DNA of 64,000 nucleotides, from NCBI GenBank assembly GCA_037577475.1, contig CM075183.1, forward strand, positions 13,098,471 through 13,162,470, written 5' to 3'. The position numbers and the translations under genes are program-made. The notes beneath the pieces were generated by a model that ran no database searches, had not been told where the DNA came from, and saw nothing but the letters and a program-made list of their open reading frames with translations. Source of the stretch: Chaunax sp. Z400. Taxonomy: Eukaryota > Chordata > Actinopteri > Lophiiformes > Chaunacidae. Below, piece after piece: positions 12,004 to 23,420 of this stretch (its first letter is position 1; every line of letters starts with the position of its first letter).

Positions 12004-15000
12004 CTGTCAATTGAAACCTAGCAGTCAGATCACTGGGCCAAGACAACTTCCACTTCAGATCACACTAACAACTCAACACTGTATACACAAATGCATGCAA
12101 AAGAGCCTAAAGCAGGAGCAGCAGAAACAAAAAAAACAACAAAAAAATGACACCAAAGTGAGTCCTAACTGTTGCTTCATTATTTGTTGAGGGAAAATAA
12201 CAGTGAAATCAAAGCTATGGATAAAAACAGACATGAAATAAAAGCGTGCAATCACAGTTAGTGGAACAGTAACAGCTACCCTGGAAGTAAAAATGCAGTT
12301 AGTTAGTTGCAAATGTGAGCGGCATCATATTTGTAGTTCATCTGTGAGCTTTGAAGGTTAGCCAATGAAGCCATGCAATGCATTGGATGCATGCACCCCT
12401 GTCAGTAATCACTGCTTCACTGTAAGTGCGCTTTAAGATTCAGGTGCCCTCCAGCATGCAGATGTCTTCCTTACATTACCTAACCGTTTTTATTGATTAG
12501 GGGTCAAAATTGTGCAATGAAATTACACAGCACACTCACACATACACACACACATGCACGCGCACACGTTACACCCCCCCCCCCTTTCCCATGAAAACAT
12601 GCCAACCTTACATACAGAGTACAAATTACCGCAACAAGAAAGCCACACACAAACTGTGTCTCCTTTGCATGCATTATGCGAGCTCACGTGTCGGCAATCC
12701 AGCTGAGAGCTATCTCTGCCGGTGCCGACCTAACCTTGCCCTGTGGTCAACACATTCATTTAGTAATGCGTCGGGGTAAAACTGCACTGTTAGCACTCTC
12801 CGTGCAGAGGCAGACGGGTTTTTTTTGCAGGGGCTCTTAAGAGGGATTTAATCAGATATACGCATACGCTGAATATTCAAAGCCATTTGCCGCGGTCAAG
12901 AAATGTGTTCTTTTCTCCTCAGAGCACCTGGACGAAAACATCGGGAGACAATGATGGTTTCCTACAGAAGAAGTACAGCAATGTGGTTTCGTTACGTCCC
13001 CTGGAACAAATGCAAAACATTGGGAAGCCTTTAGAAAAGCCTTTTAGATGACGTTAACGGCCGCAATTACAATTTACTCATTACTTAAACTTCGTCAAAA
13101 GCTGCCTAATCAAACTGAATGGGAAACAATGCGTCTTCTATTCAGCGCGTTTTCCCCTACATTTGAAGGTTGTGAGACTAAACCCCTGAGCCGCTCCCGC
13201 GCTCTTCAGCCTGACAAAAGCTTGGGAGAGAATGCGCAGGCTGGGCCAAGCGCTCGGTGCCACCGCTCCTCGAGGGGCTCGCCATCTGTCCGCTGGCACC
13301 GGCACATCAGAGTGGCACGGCGGCGGGGAAAAGGGGGACGGAGCCGGGGAACGTTAGCAAACAGATGCGGGCAGATTGTGGATTAGGATCCTTTCTTAGA
13401 TAATACCAAATGACATCTGATAGCGGATCTTTCCCTGCGGAATGCTAGACGGTGGCATTCCCTCGAGGGGTTAACCAAGGCGAGAGATGAATGGAGGGTT
13501 TTCACACATTCGCTGCCTGGGAATCGTAGAGCAGGTGTGGGAGACTGTGTGGTGTTGTTTTGTTTGTTTTTTTGAAGCCTACTGCTTGTGTGTGTGTGTG
13601 TGTGTGTGTGTCTATTTCAGAGGTGCGACATTTTAAATTAAGCCCTGTTCAAAAAAGTAGGTTCTTTTAAGCTTTACTACCAAATTATCAGACGACTATT
13701 ACGTTATTGCAAAGTAATGACATCATATTATTATCATTCATATACTGGAATTAACACCGTGGTAGCAGTTTGGGCAAGAATCAGAGGATCTATATCTATT
13801 ATATATCTATTACAACAATGATTCCAGTATTCCAAAAATCAAACTCTTCCTGTTGACAGCAGCCTCTATCAATCATACAAGCCTTTCCAACATTGGTTAT
13901 GTTTAAAAGCCTACTAGGCGTACCGTACGAGTGTGTTATCCTTTCCTACCAAGCCTAGCAGCTGCAGCGAAGCAGCTAAAAGTGTCACTAAGCCGTACGG
14001 ATCGCACACAATAAACATCCCAACCCCAGATGGGGACAATGACGGAGTATTCGGCGAAAGTGTTTTAGCCCTGACAGACTTGGCTCGGCGCTGACCTGCT
14101 CTGCCAGGCCAGATCCCAGGCCGTTAAATCATGCCACAGAAAACAAAAACAAATGTGACAAGCAGAAGCATGATGAATCAATGTACAGACTGTTTAGAGT
14201 TCCCGAAGCCGACAGGAACATTTATCCACGTGGATAGAGCATGAAACAAGCATCTAAGAAGGTGTGCTGACAAATCCTTCGCTCCTCTTTCACATTTTAC
14301 GCCACTGTCTTTTTAATATTATCCTTTCCAAACTGAGTCAATCCAAACACACAGTATCTGAACTCATGGGTTTGTCTTAGGACTAAAATAATGTATGTTT
14401 AAATCTGCTTTAGGGTCATTCCATTTTGGACAGTGACAAATTACAAAATAAAAACAACTATTTTTTGTTAAGAGGATATTTATATTCCTGGCTGATTTAA
14501 AATTTTAAAAAAAAGCATTATAGCCTCTGGGGGAAAAAAGCATCAGACAAAAGTCAGTGGCTCTTGCAGCTACGCTCAGACTGCTGCTGTCTTAGTCACT
14601 CCGTGCCCCAGTGAAAGAAGTAGCAGAGCTACAAGAAAAAGTGGAAGCCAAACTGTGCGACATCAGCCAAGTGAATCCTCCCTCTCCTCCTCCTCCTCCT
14701 CCTCCTCCTCTCGAGTGGAATAAAAGCATCCCATGACTGCTGACAAACATTCACAGATTTTCTTTTTTGGGCCTCCTCTGATTTGAGAGGGAAAAAAATG
14801 GGGAGCAAGAAAGGCAAAGAGAGAAAAAGAAAGATTGAAAGAGGAGTGATGAAACAGAGGCCAGCTTTGTCATTTTTACTAAACATATATAAAAAAAAAA
14901 AAGGCGAGCTGTGGAGAAACCCAGGGATCATTATGTAGCCGCGTGCAGATGCATTCAATTAGTTGTGGTTGGAAAAGCCTTGGCCTGAGACCAGCACTTT

Positions 15001-15772
15001 CAATAAGACGGGGTGGGGGAGACCGCTCTCTCCCGTCAGAGAGCGCTGCAACACTCCTAACTTCGCAAACACACACAAACATACCCACACAGACACACAC
15101 GGGGTCGGGGTCACCACGCTGGTCCTGGGACCGATGCTAGGCCGACGCTTAATATTCAGCTCGTCTCCCATAAACGAGGGAGTTTACTGATTACATGTGG
15201 AGTGTATGTGTGTGTTATCAGTGTGTGAGGGAAAGAGCACCTTACACCCTTAAATCTCACCCACACGTCTCACCCTTCTTCTGAGCAGTGGTCACACAAT
15301 GACTGAATTTCCTGTCACTTTCGTTTCTTAACTTTTTTCCCAGTTTTTAGCTGTGTAAAATGGATATATTCTTCTCAAAATGTATCTAATGGACAAACAG
15401 AGGATATTACACTGTTGGTAGTTTAAGGATCTTTCAAGGATCCTTTGCAATAAAACTGTTAAAAGACCTGCTAACTTTAGCCATGCTAAACCTCAATCGT
15501 TTTAAGGTCTGATAAATTAAATGTTGCTGACTTTTCATACCAGTATTGAATTCTATGCTTGACCCCAGGTAATGAGAGCTCTGACCTGATCTGGAAATGC
15601 TCCAAAGAGATAGTTTAATGCTTCCTACAATTCAAATTCAGAATGTGACAGGCTTTTTTAAGAGAGGGCAGGGATTTCACATGTGATGTGCTGGGAGATG
15701 GGGGACAGAAAATGACAAGTGAGCTGAGAAGGTGAGGTGAGTGCTGGAGTGGGGGGGGGAGAGGGGGCTCAC
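12004..15772 (-). other. nfib: nfib intron 10
   Basis: A 3.8-kb intron. Seen in it: a CA-rich stretch at 12530-12570, a GC-rich CpG-containing block at 13130-13480 with TTAGATAA and CGCTCCCGCGC motifs, (TG)12 at 13587-13611, a (TCC)n tract at 14685-14711, and purine-rich DNA at 14790-14850. No exon is recognised. Confidence 0.8.
13130..13480. promoter_or_regulatory. GC-rich, CpG-containing intronic block
   Basis: This stretch is markedly GC- and CpG-richer than its surroundings and carries no repeat. It could be an enhancer or an internal CpG island. A 112-residue plus-strand frame across it has no recognisable domain and is treated as chance. Confidence 0.25.
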
Positions 15773-15855
15773 CTGCTGCTGGTGGAGAAAGGCTGGATCT
15801 CTCGGGCTCAGGCCTACAAAACGGTTAGCCGTCGGGGTGCCAGGGGCTGAGTAGC
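15773..15855 (-). CDS. nfib: nfib exon 10
   Basis: This exon is 83 bases, entering in phase 1 and leaving in phase 0. The acceptor is CATGTTACCCAG and the donor CAG|GTGAGC. It reads YSAPGTPTANRFVGLSPRDP and ends AFLHQQQ. The motif ANRFVGLSPRDPxFLHQQQ is characteristic of NFIB. It lies in the serine/proline-rich C-terminal activation region. Its length is out of frame alone, but together with exon 9 (139 bases) it makes 222 bases, so the two can only be skipped as a pair. Confidence 0.93.
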
Positions 15856-16664
15856 CTGGGTAACATGTCATCACAAAAACACAAATAGATGCTGGCATTA
15901 TAAATGCAATTTCAGGAATTTACATGGAGCTGCTGGTCTTATCCACAGTGATTTGCAGTCAGCCATTTGTCAAAATTCAAACAAAATAACAATGAGAAAA
16001 ACAAGAGGGCCCAGCAGCAGAGCTAACCGGTCCCTAAATAGCATGTGGCGTCCCACAAGGTACAATTTGGGGCCCACTCCCATTCTACAGTCATTTGGAC
16101 ATTTCGTCAACAAACAGGGGATCATTTTCCACAAATATTGTTTAGTTATTTGTCATCTTTTTGTAGATATTGTACAGATATATATACACTGCACATGGTT
16201 AAGTTTTGGACTTTCATACATAACCGAGGAGCAACTTATCACCAGCTTACAAATCTCGATTTCCAGTCATCTTGCTGCAGAGATTTGGCACTGAAGGGTT
16301 TGTCAGTTCTTTGAGCCATCACTGATGGGTGTGCTTACAGAGCACCACACCAGCGATGGAAACAGAGGTTCACTTTCAACAAGAAAGAGCACTGAGATAC
16401 TGCTTTTTAGTCCAATATTTTAAGTTTAGAATCAATATTCCAATATTCCTGCAAAGACCGAGCTGTCTTATAAGAGCAGAAGAAGTCAGACACAAATACA
16501 CAAATGTAAAAAGCAAACAAATACCGTAAAAAAAAAACTAAATATTGGGTCTGCAGCAGAAATTCATTGGATGTAGAAGCTGCAGGATGCTTGGTGTCCG
16601 GTGGATGGACAGTGTGCAGTAGGTGATAGGTAGTGTTTATCCGCACTGCTTGGTACGGACTCAC
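15856..16664 (-). other. nfib: nfib intron 9
   Basis: An 809-base intron between a phase 1 pair of splice sites. It is moderately AT-rich. I see no repeat or regulatory motif that stands out. Confidence 0.85.
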
Positions 16665-16803
16665 CTTCTGTGGATGTGGTGATGGGCTTCGTGTCAGGCA
16701 TGGAGAGCGAGACGGGTCGCACAGCGCCGTGGTGTGGGGAGGGAGCCAGAACTGGGGTGAAGTGCCCTGGGACTTTTCCTACCACCTGACCGCTGCTGTT
16801 AGG
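16665..16803 (-). CDS. nfib: nfib exon 9
   Basis: This exon is 139 bases, entering in phase 0 and leaving in phase 1. The acceptor is CTTCACCTGCAG and the donor ACAGAAG|GTGAGT. It starts PNSSGQVVGKVPGHFTPVLA and ends DTKPITTSTEG, nearly identical to the recalled NFIB segment at this place. Rich in Pro, Ser and Thr, it is part of the activation domain and is absent from the shorter NFI isoforms. Confidence 0.95.
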
Positions 16804-19018
16804 CTGCAGGTGAAGCACCGACAAAGAGAAAATAAAACTCGGGGCAAGAACTCTATTTCAAAGAACGATTCAGTTTGTCCAGATCTAACAAATGGTCAGA
16901 TGCTGTTTTGGTTTGCTTGGCAACATGGACAACAAACTATCTGCAGGACATGACCGTAAAATTTACAGTTCAGTGGTGATGAATTGTTGAATATTAATAT
17001 CTTAAAACAAGAAAGCTGAACGAATGCAGAAAATGAAAACATTCAAGCTTTGATTGAGATGCTCCACAAACGGATTTTGTCTAGCACCAAAACGTCTAAC
17101 ACTGTGTCTACTGACTTGTGTTAACAAGCTCTTGTTCGCTTGTAAAAGTGCAGTTGGGCAAACCTCAATAAACCACTATAAGCATGTAACAAACTACACT
17201 GTCCCAAACGAAACACTGTCCTGTCCTTGTTTCTGAGGGGGCTTAAATCATCTTAACTGCTCTGTTAGGCCTCACATACCTAAAATCAACAACAAAAGGT
17301 GACTGGCCTGCTCTCTCTCTCTCTTCCACTTAATGCCGCGTGAAGAAAAGATTTTAGTACTTTCAGTCGCTGTGTTGTCACAGTTATTACTTAAACTCTG
17401 GGGGAGCAGGAGCAACAATGGATCCTCAGTCACTAAAGATGGATTTCCTACATGATTTTAAACAATGATTTTAATGGCGCTCATAAATGGAATTTAAGAG
17501 GACTCGGGCGTGAAAAGACACGGAGAACCGCGGAGTGACCTGCCACAATGGCGTGAATGCGCGAGTACGGCGGGCGAGGCAGAGAGAGACGATATATATG
17601 GAGGAAGAAATAAAGGAAGCTAGTGGGAGCTACTCTTTCAGACGGCTGGAGACTGTCTGGGCCGTTCATTTCAGGGCCGCCCCAGGTTCAAAATTCAAAC
17701 GGGCCTTTTTGGAAAAGAATTGTGTCCACAGGGTTCCCTCCCATGTGAATAGAATGTTTAATTAGAGTGTAATATAATCTGCGTTAAAGCAAGCATAAAA
17801 ACATTCTGGCACTCGTCCATGGGATTATAAGCGCCGTGTTATTTGCTGAGCCCCTCCACCCTCCTCCATCCTCCCCTTCTCTCCCAACCGGTCTTCTAAT
17901 GCTCCCTCCTCACTACCGGACCCCACCTCGCTAGCCCTGCACCGCCCCCCGCCCTCCATTCCCCAGCACCCCGGCAGAGGGCCAGTTAATTCTGCACAAG
18001 AGCCGGGCCCCGGCAACGGCAAATATTTACAACCTTTATCATTCCCCGCGGTTTTTCTCTAAAGTAACAGCCCCCCACCACCACACCACACACCCCCCCA
18101 CCCCAACCAGCTCCTTGCTCTGGAGATGGAGCCGTCTACGAGGGCTTTGTTTACAGTGAGAACAGCGAGGATATAAAACTCACATAAATATCACACTGCT
18201 CTCTCATCTATAGAGACGCCTGCTCTCTCGCTCTCTAACACACAGGCCACACTGTGCACCCAGAATGTATAAAAGCCCGAAGCCATTTGATTTAATACAA
18301 TGCCCTGATACAGTTTTGTAAGTCACGTGTGACTGCAATTGGAAGGGTTTGGTTGACGTTTTTTATGCATGCTAGATTGGATGGGTTTTTTTTTTTTTTT
18401 GGAAGACCCAAAATACTCGGCTGGGAAAGTACTCTAACTTTTGCCATGAGCATTCTATCAAACAGAAGAGCTCTGTCACAAGAAGCGGTCTCCAAAGCTC
18501 AGTCTGGAATTCCCTGCCAAATTAAAACGATAATAATCTAATTGGAATTAAATAAATTGTAAATTATTCTAATTAATCAACACTTTTCACAATGGCCATT
18601 GCAATTATAGGTTTGTCGAGAGCGATATGAAGAGACGTTTTCATTTAGGGGTTATTAAAATATCTCATTTGGGGTTTGTAAGATGATTCCCTTTTCTTTT
18701 TTTTTTTGATTCGCTGGACTTGATAACAGCGCTAAGAAGAAAAAAAAACAGTTTTATGAACATGCCATTTGAACCCTTGCCATGAATAAAGAGCATGACC
18801 AGGAGCAGCTTTCAGATAACAAAGAATAAAACCCCCTGCAAAACAGGATGATGTTTCAATGAGGCGGGGATGAAATGATGACAAATGCATGCTATGATCT
18901 AATCTTTAATCTCTTGAGGTCAGAAAGGAGTTTAACCACACAAGATAACAAAATACTACATGAAAGTCTTGCCTCTGACTTTTCTTCTAGGCTAGAAAAT
19001 TAAAGGAAAAAGACTGAC
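16804..19018 (-). other. nfib: nfib intron 8
   Basis: A 2.2-kb intron. It holds a C-rich stretch at 17850-18120, a short T run at 18387-18400, and a very AT-rich cluster of TAAT cores at 18510-18680. No exon is seen. Confidence 0.85.
18510..18680. promoter_or_regulatory. candidate homeodomain-site cluster
   Basis: Contains CTAATTGGAATTAAATAAAT, TTATTCTAATTAATCAAC and CAATGGCCATTGCAATTATA, that is, several TAAT/ATTA cores within 90 bases. Such clusters occur in developmental enhancers. Conservation was not tested. Confidence 0.3.
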
Positions 19019-19203
19019 CTGGCTGCTTTGTGGGCTGGACGGGTCGTATGACGGCACATAGCTCTTGAGGGGATCAGCAGGGTTGAGGTGGGGCGGGTAG
19101 CGGATGGTGGGGTGCGAGAAGTAGGGTGACGGCGCCGGGGGCAAGATGGCCGGGGCTGAGAACTGCAGGGGCGAATGTGGAGGGGGGCTCCTCGTCGATA
19201 TAA
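19019..19203 (-). CDS. nfib: nfib exon 8 (proline-rich activation region)
   Basis: This exon is 185 bases with acceptor CTCTCTTGCAG and donor AGCCAG|GTCAGT. It reads V-ISTRSPPPHSPLQFSAPA, then PYFSHPTIRYPPHLNPADPL, then YVPSYDPSSPQSSQ. The YFSHPTIRYPPHLNP block and the YDPSSPQ(T/S)S motif, which resembles the heptad repeat of the RNA polymerase II tail, are NFI activation-domain hallmarks. It ends in phase 0, so it can splice to exon 9, to exon 11, or directly to the SWYLG frame of exon 12. Confidence 0.96.
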
Positions 19204-19369
19204 CTGCAAGAGAGACAGGCAGAGGATAAAGACTTGAGCACCAAGATGAAGTGATGGGCATTGATCAGGGAGGGTAAATTAAGTTTGGACAGAATTTACC
19301 CACTGTGTTTATGAGGAAAAAGTGGATTATAGCTCCAGATATGGCAGAAAAGCTGCAGGTTAAACTCAC
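19204..19369 (-). other. nfib: nfib intron 7
   Basis: A compact 166-base intron with donor GTGAGT and acceptor CTCTCTTGCAG. No other feature is seen. Confidence 0.9.
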
Positions 19370-19501
19370 CACTGTGTCCTACTCCTGTGAGACCTGGGTG
19401 ATGAGGCTGAGGGAAAGTGCTGAGTCGTGGTGAGGAGTCCTGCGGAGAAGTGGGGCTGAACAGCGGCTTCTCTGGCTTCTTCATGGTAGGAGAGGACATG
19501 T
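19370..19501 (-). CDS. nfib: nfib exon 7
   Basis: This exon is 132 bases, phase 1 on both sides and so an in-frame cassette. The acceptor is CCCACGTGCAG and the donor CACAGTG|GTGAGT. It reads (D)MSSPTMKKPEKPLFSPTSP, then QDSSPRLSTFPQPHHPGLTG, ending VGHS. The PEKPLFS and QDSSPRLSTFPQ blocks match NFIB. Several SP and TP sites suggest proline-directed phosphorylation, which is inference. The downstream intron is only 166 bases. Confidence 0.95.
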
Positions 19502-20379
19502 CTGCACGTGGGGAAAACGCACACAAACACACAAAGATCAGAAAGTGCGTGCATGCCTTATCAATTATTCAAACTTGTACAAAAAGTGTAGAAGTCGTAG
19601 ATCATTTCTTTCTGCGCAAGGCTAGATTTTTTTGGGGTGGGGATCCAAAGTGAGGAACACGTCCCAGGAAAATGGAATCCAATGATTTCACTGGCACAAA
19701 TAAGTGTAATTCCTCATGAATGAAAGAAATTAAGAGCCCAAAAAATGAATTATGGTTGACATAAAGCTTGAGTTTGATCAGCTTGGGTGTTTGGCAAACG
19801 CAGGAGACAAAGGGAAATGTATTTGTGCAAGGGTGAAAAATCCCTTATTATCATGGAATCAAGAAAAATCCCCCGGACATCCCAGAGAAAGACGTTAAAG
19901 TTGGCCTTTCGTCATGTCTGAACAGACAATTAAATCCAGTCAACTGATTCATGATTGTAAAGCAGCCGGTCGCTCAAATAGGATTTAAGAATTTCAAGAC
20001 CCTCATGTAATCTTAAACAGAACATTACGCTGTAACATCTGCTCGCCTCGGCCTTACACGGTATCTGACAAGCTACTGTAAGTCCCCATGAATAATCCTG
20101 AAGGCTCACCAGAAGACATGAAATTTGTTTGGAAAATGTGTGTAGCTCTCTATAAACCAAACAAACTCTTACGAGTTGCTCGTTAATTGCCGCTCTACAC
20201 TTTCATGAGCAACGATCTGCTGTCAAGGCTGTGCGTTTTTCAATTTTCCATGCTGGTGAGGCAGCATCTGAAGGTGACGTGATAAGAGCTAGATCCAAGA
20301 TGCAATAAACTATATCTGCCTGTGCCTCTTCTGCGAACGTTCGTCAAGAGCTTTGTATAACTTTAAATTATCCATCTCT

Positions 20380-20399
20380 CCCCCCCCCCCCCCCCCCCC
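20380..20399. repeat. poly-C tract
   Basis: Twenty C in a row on the plus strand (a G run in the transcript). Confidence 0.95.
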
Positions 20400-20665
20400 A
20401 AAATAAGCTATATAAACCCTGCTGTTGAGGCATTTCCATAGTATTAATCGTCCTTCCCTCCATTTCCCTCCCACAACAGGGAAGGATCCGCCAGAGCCAC
20501 GGGAAGAATCGCTCATCTCCAGGGAAAGAGCGCGACAAAGGTGGCTGGAATTCAAGGGGATTTCCCAATCCGAGGTTGCAAGAGGATACAGGCTTAAGTA
20601 CTTTAATTTTTGTGTCAGAGGCTGAAATACCTCTGAGGAGATTGATATCACTGCATAATGTTTCC

Positions 20666-20670
<5 letters not shown>

Positions 20671-20699
<29 letters not shown>
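20671..20699. repeat. poly-A tract
   Basis: Twenty-nine A in a row on the plus strand. No retroelement body is visible beside it. Confidence 0.95.
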
Positions 20700-20702
<3 letters not shown>

Positions 20703-22180
20703 AGAGGGGGAAATTTCTGGTGTTGCGGCTTTTCTTCTCTTCAGCTAATTAAATCTACCAGAGACTGGACTGCCTCGGGAAATTCAACCGGACAATTAAT
20801 TAAGAGAAATTCAAAACTTTAAATAGTTTAATTAAAAAGACAAAAGTGGGTTTTTTTTCTTGCATTAAGACTAAAGTTCTTGTCAGTATCAAAAATCCAT
20901 CATTACTTTGTAAACAACAACAGAAAAAGTTTCATATTTACTCCTGTACAAGGTGAAGAATGACCATTTGGCACTTAATAAGCCTCATATGGCTTTAATA
21001 TCGCCCCACTTCGCATTGATTCTCTCCTGACAGAATAATGGCTGCCTTTGGAGAGTTTCCTACCCGCTGCTTTCCCTTTCTCCTCGCCCAGAGTGTCTAA
21101 GTTTACGCTGAGCTATACTCCCAGGCCATGTACAGTGGAACAGGCTAGAATTTCATGTACCCACATTGGGCTGTGGTTGAATCCCACCAGTGCTGCGTCT
21201 CTCGTGTATCATCTGCTTGCTTTCCTCTCTCGGCCCTCGTAATTCCTTTATCAAAAACATATTGGACTGGGTAGAAAAATGAAAACGAGGAGGTAAAGTT
21301 AAAAGATAAAACCACGGGACATCTTGCTGAGGAAAAGTCTTTAAAAAAAAACAAAAAAACGTTTCCCATCACCTCCAGAGGCCGTGTGTGCGGCAGAGTG
21401 TGGAAACAAAGTCAGCAGAGAGCTGGAGTAGTCCGGAAACACGGGACAGTGAGGCCTTAATTAAAAGGGTGACGGGCTCTGCTCTGCACCAGGAGACAAT
21501 CTAATGAGACATGCAAGCCGTCCCGTGAGGATCTCGCTTTCTCTTGCGTGCAGAAACAAGCATGAAGACGGTACATTTGTTCCTCTGACACACACCTCTA
21601 CTTTGTCTTTTTTTTTTTTTAAAGACCCAATAAGCCCCATAAATGAGCTCATTAGGCAAGATTTACTTCTTAATTCCATTCCAACTAGTCCTGTACCTTT
21701 AAAATTGGCTCACCATCCTCAAAAGTCTACTGATGGGGAATTCCTCTCAAGTTCAGCCAAGATGTATGGCCTGATTTCCTGAGGAGAGATCATCTGACAT
21801 GTTTGCCCTGGGGGTTTTATAGACAGGTATTTCTCCATGACGGTCCTCACTAGGCGTTCGCGCTATCTGAACTGTACGCTCAATGTTTGAAAACTCCTAA
21901 GTTGCTATTTTAAGAAAGCTGTGAATTACTGGAACACTTTGTTCTCGTAGGAAATTCTCTGCGTTGTGGAATAACAATGTTTCCTTTGTGTGTGCAACAG
22001 GTGTGAGAATACAGATTTACATTCAGGGAGCATGTCAGATGGGTTTAAACATTTATATGTTTGCTCAGGCCTGGGGCTATCTCTGTCATGCGATGTATTT
22101 TAAGAGGGGTCGAACAGGTTCATGTGCAGAAACACCGGATGCAGTTCAGCTGCGACGAAACAGGTGACGACAGCGACGAC

Positions 22181-22212
22181 CAGCAACTCGTGACTTAACT
22201 CACGAGTTGCTG
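22181..22212. repeat. perfect 13-base inverted repeat
   Basis: CAGCAACTCGTGA and its exact complement TCACGAGTTGCTG are separated by six bases. It can form a stem-loop in DNA or RNA, and lies 227 bases upstream on the plus strand of the exon 6 donor end (in the intron, transcript downstream side). Confidence 0.9.
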
Positions 22213-22438
22213 AGAGTTTAAGAGCTGCTAGTCAAAAACAATGCGAGGTGCGAACAAAGGGGACGAAGTGGGTGACGCTCTTGCGTCGCTCATTAACCTG
22301 TCACGGTGTTGCCGTGTGTCATTAATTTTTGTGACATGTCTGTGTGACAGTATGAATGAAATGGAGGGTGTTATTGACAAATCGCTGTCTCGCCTGACAG
22401 ATCTCTCGCAGGTAAATAAAGGCTCCAATTAAAATCAC

Positions 22439-22560
22439 CTCTGTCCCTTTCATGCCAGTTCGCCCGACTGCTGGCCGGTGAGCTGGGTGACGAGTAGAAG
22501 TCAGGTCCCGTCGGGCTGGTGTCCATGTTCTCGTCCATGTTGACGGTTTTGGGCCTTTTG
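22439..22560 (-). CDS. nfib: nfib exon 6
   Basis: This exon is 122 bases with acceptor CATGTCCCATAG and donor GACAGAG|GTGATT. It reads (S)KRPKTVNMDENMDTSPTGP, then DFYSSPSSPASSRANWHERD-R. The KRPKTxxxDENM segment is basic, could serve as part of a nuclear localisation signal, and matches NFIB closely. The donor GTGATT is weaker than its neighbours. Splitting of codons on both sides agrees with exons 5 and 7. Confidence 0.95.
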
Positions 22561-22704
22561 CTATGGGACATGGGGAAAATTATGGATTAGCAAAGCCTGT
22601 CTTTTTTGGTAACACGACCGACAAGACTACAAAATGGCATCTGCGCTGATTTGGGGCAGCTGGAGTGAATATTTAGCAGAAATCAACATTTTGTGTGTTA
22701 AAAT

Positions 22705-23262
22705 TAAGTTAAAGGACTAGTATTTTGGGAAAGACACTTATTCACTTTGCTGGCAGCAGTTAAGGCTCATTTGCACTCAAATCTATGAACAAAAGTAAAC
22801 GTGTCCTTTTACACTGGTATTCATGCATCCACATGATGGCAGTGAAGAGTCAAAACTCTGTGAAATACATCGCCACATGTGGCTTTTTCACATCACTTTT
22901 TTCTTCTTTGTCGTGTCCGTAGACATTTGTGGTGTATTGCTTGAATAATGGCTGTACTGCCCCTTACGATTTCCAGCGGTACTGCATCTGTTTCGTCCAC
23001 GTTGTCCGTATCTGCAAGCTTTCAGAAAGCATGCACAAATACGAACAAAATGAACCCAGAGGACGGAAGGACACGTATGTATTTACCGCTGAGCTTACAT
23101 GAGCCGTTGGATGAGAGGATTTCCTCATATCTGAAGGCTAAATGTGAAGCTACGGCTAGGGATGGCTCACTTAGCTTAGCATAAAGACTGGAAACAGCTA
23201 GCCTGGCTCTGGCTGAAGGTTGAACAAAAACAGACAAATAACATGCTAATTAGTGAGCTTTA
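22705..23262. repeat. teleost interspersed repeat, interrupted by a TIR element
   Basis: The outer pieces 22705-22761 and 23107-23262 join into a sequence I recognise as a common percomorph repeat (TTTGGGAAA..CACTTATTC..., TTAGCTTAGCATAAAGACTG, CTAGCCTGGCTCTG, ending near a CTAATTAGTGAGC motif). A smaller TIR element (22762-23106) is inserted in it. Confidence 0.6.
22762..23106 (-). mobile_element. non-autonomous TIR element, copy A
   Basis: Ends are AAGGCTCATTTGC and the inverted ACATGAGCC. Read on the minus strand it matches the copies at 40.2 kb and 55.3 kb, for example AATGTCTACGGACACGACAA and GTTTTGACTCTTCACTGCCA. It has no coding capacity, so it is a MITE-like element. The superfamily is not assigned. 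Confidence 0.7.
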
Positions 23263-23299
23263 ACTGTGGACAGAGCCAGGCAAGCTAACATCTGCTTAC

Positions 23300-23420
23300 C
23301 TGCCAGGAGGGGAGGACAGGGAGCGATGCAGCCCCACGCTGGAGTTCAGGTCGTGATAGTAGGGTTGACTTGGCATGTCGGCCATGGAGAAGTTTACCGC
23401 CGCACCGTGGGTGATGGGCA
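23300..23420 (-). CDS. nfib: nfib exon 5
   Basis: This exon is 121 bases with acceptor TTCGTCCTCTACAG and donor CTGGCAG|GTAAGC. It reads (M)PITHGAAVNFSMADMPSQP, then YYHDLNSSVGLHRSLSSPPG. The SQPYYHDxNS and RSLSSPP motifs are NFIB-specific. The codon shared with exon 4 gives Met where I recall Thr in mammals. A nested pair of repeats sits just downstream in intron 5, ending 38 bases from this exon. Confidence 0.95.

Larger units (their letters stand above)
19502..22438 (-). other. nfib: nfib intron 6
   Basis: A 2.9-kb intron. It contains a 20-base C run (20380-20399), a 29-base A run (20671-20699), an AT-rich block with repeated TTAATTAA-like sites (20740-21040), and a perfect 13-base inverted repeat (22181-22212). 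No exon is seen. Confidence 0.85.
22561..23299 (-). other. nfib: nfib intron 5
   Basis: A 739-base intron made largely of two nested repeats (22705-23262). The unique remainder is short. Confidence 0.85.

Noticed and set aside
12530..12600. CA-rich stretch followed by a C run as a possible promoter
   Set aside because: Simple sequence only. No initiator, TATA or CpG context was seen.
19000..19209. Second open frame across nfib exon 8
   Set aside because: A shadow of the Pro/Ser-rich coding exon; GC-rich proline codons avoid stops in another frame.
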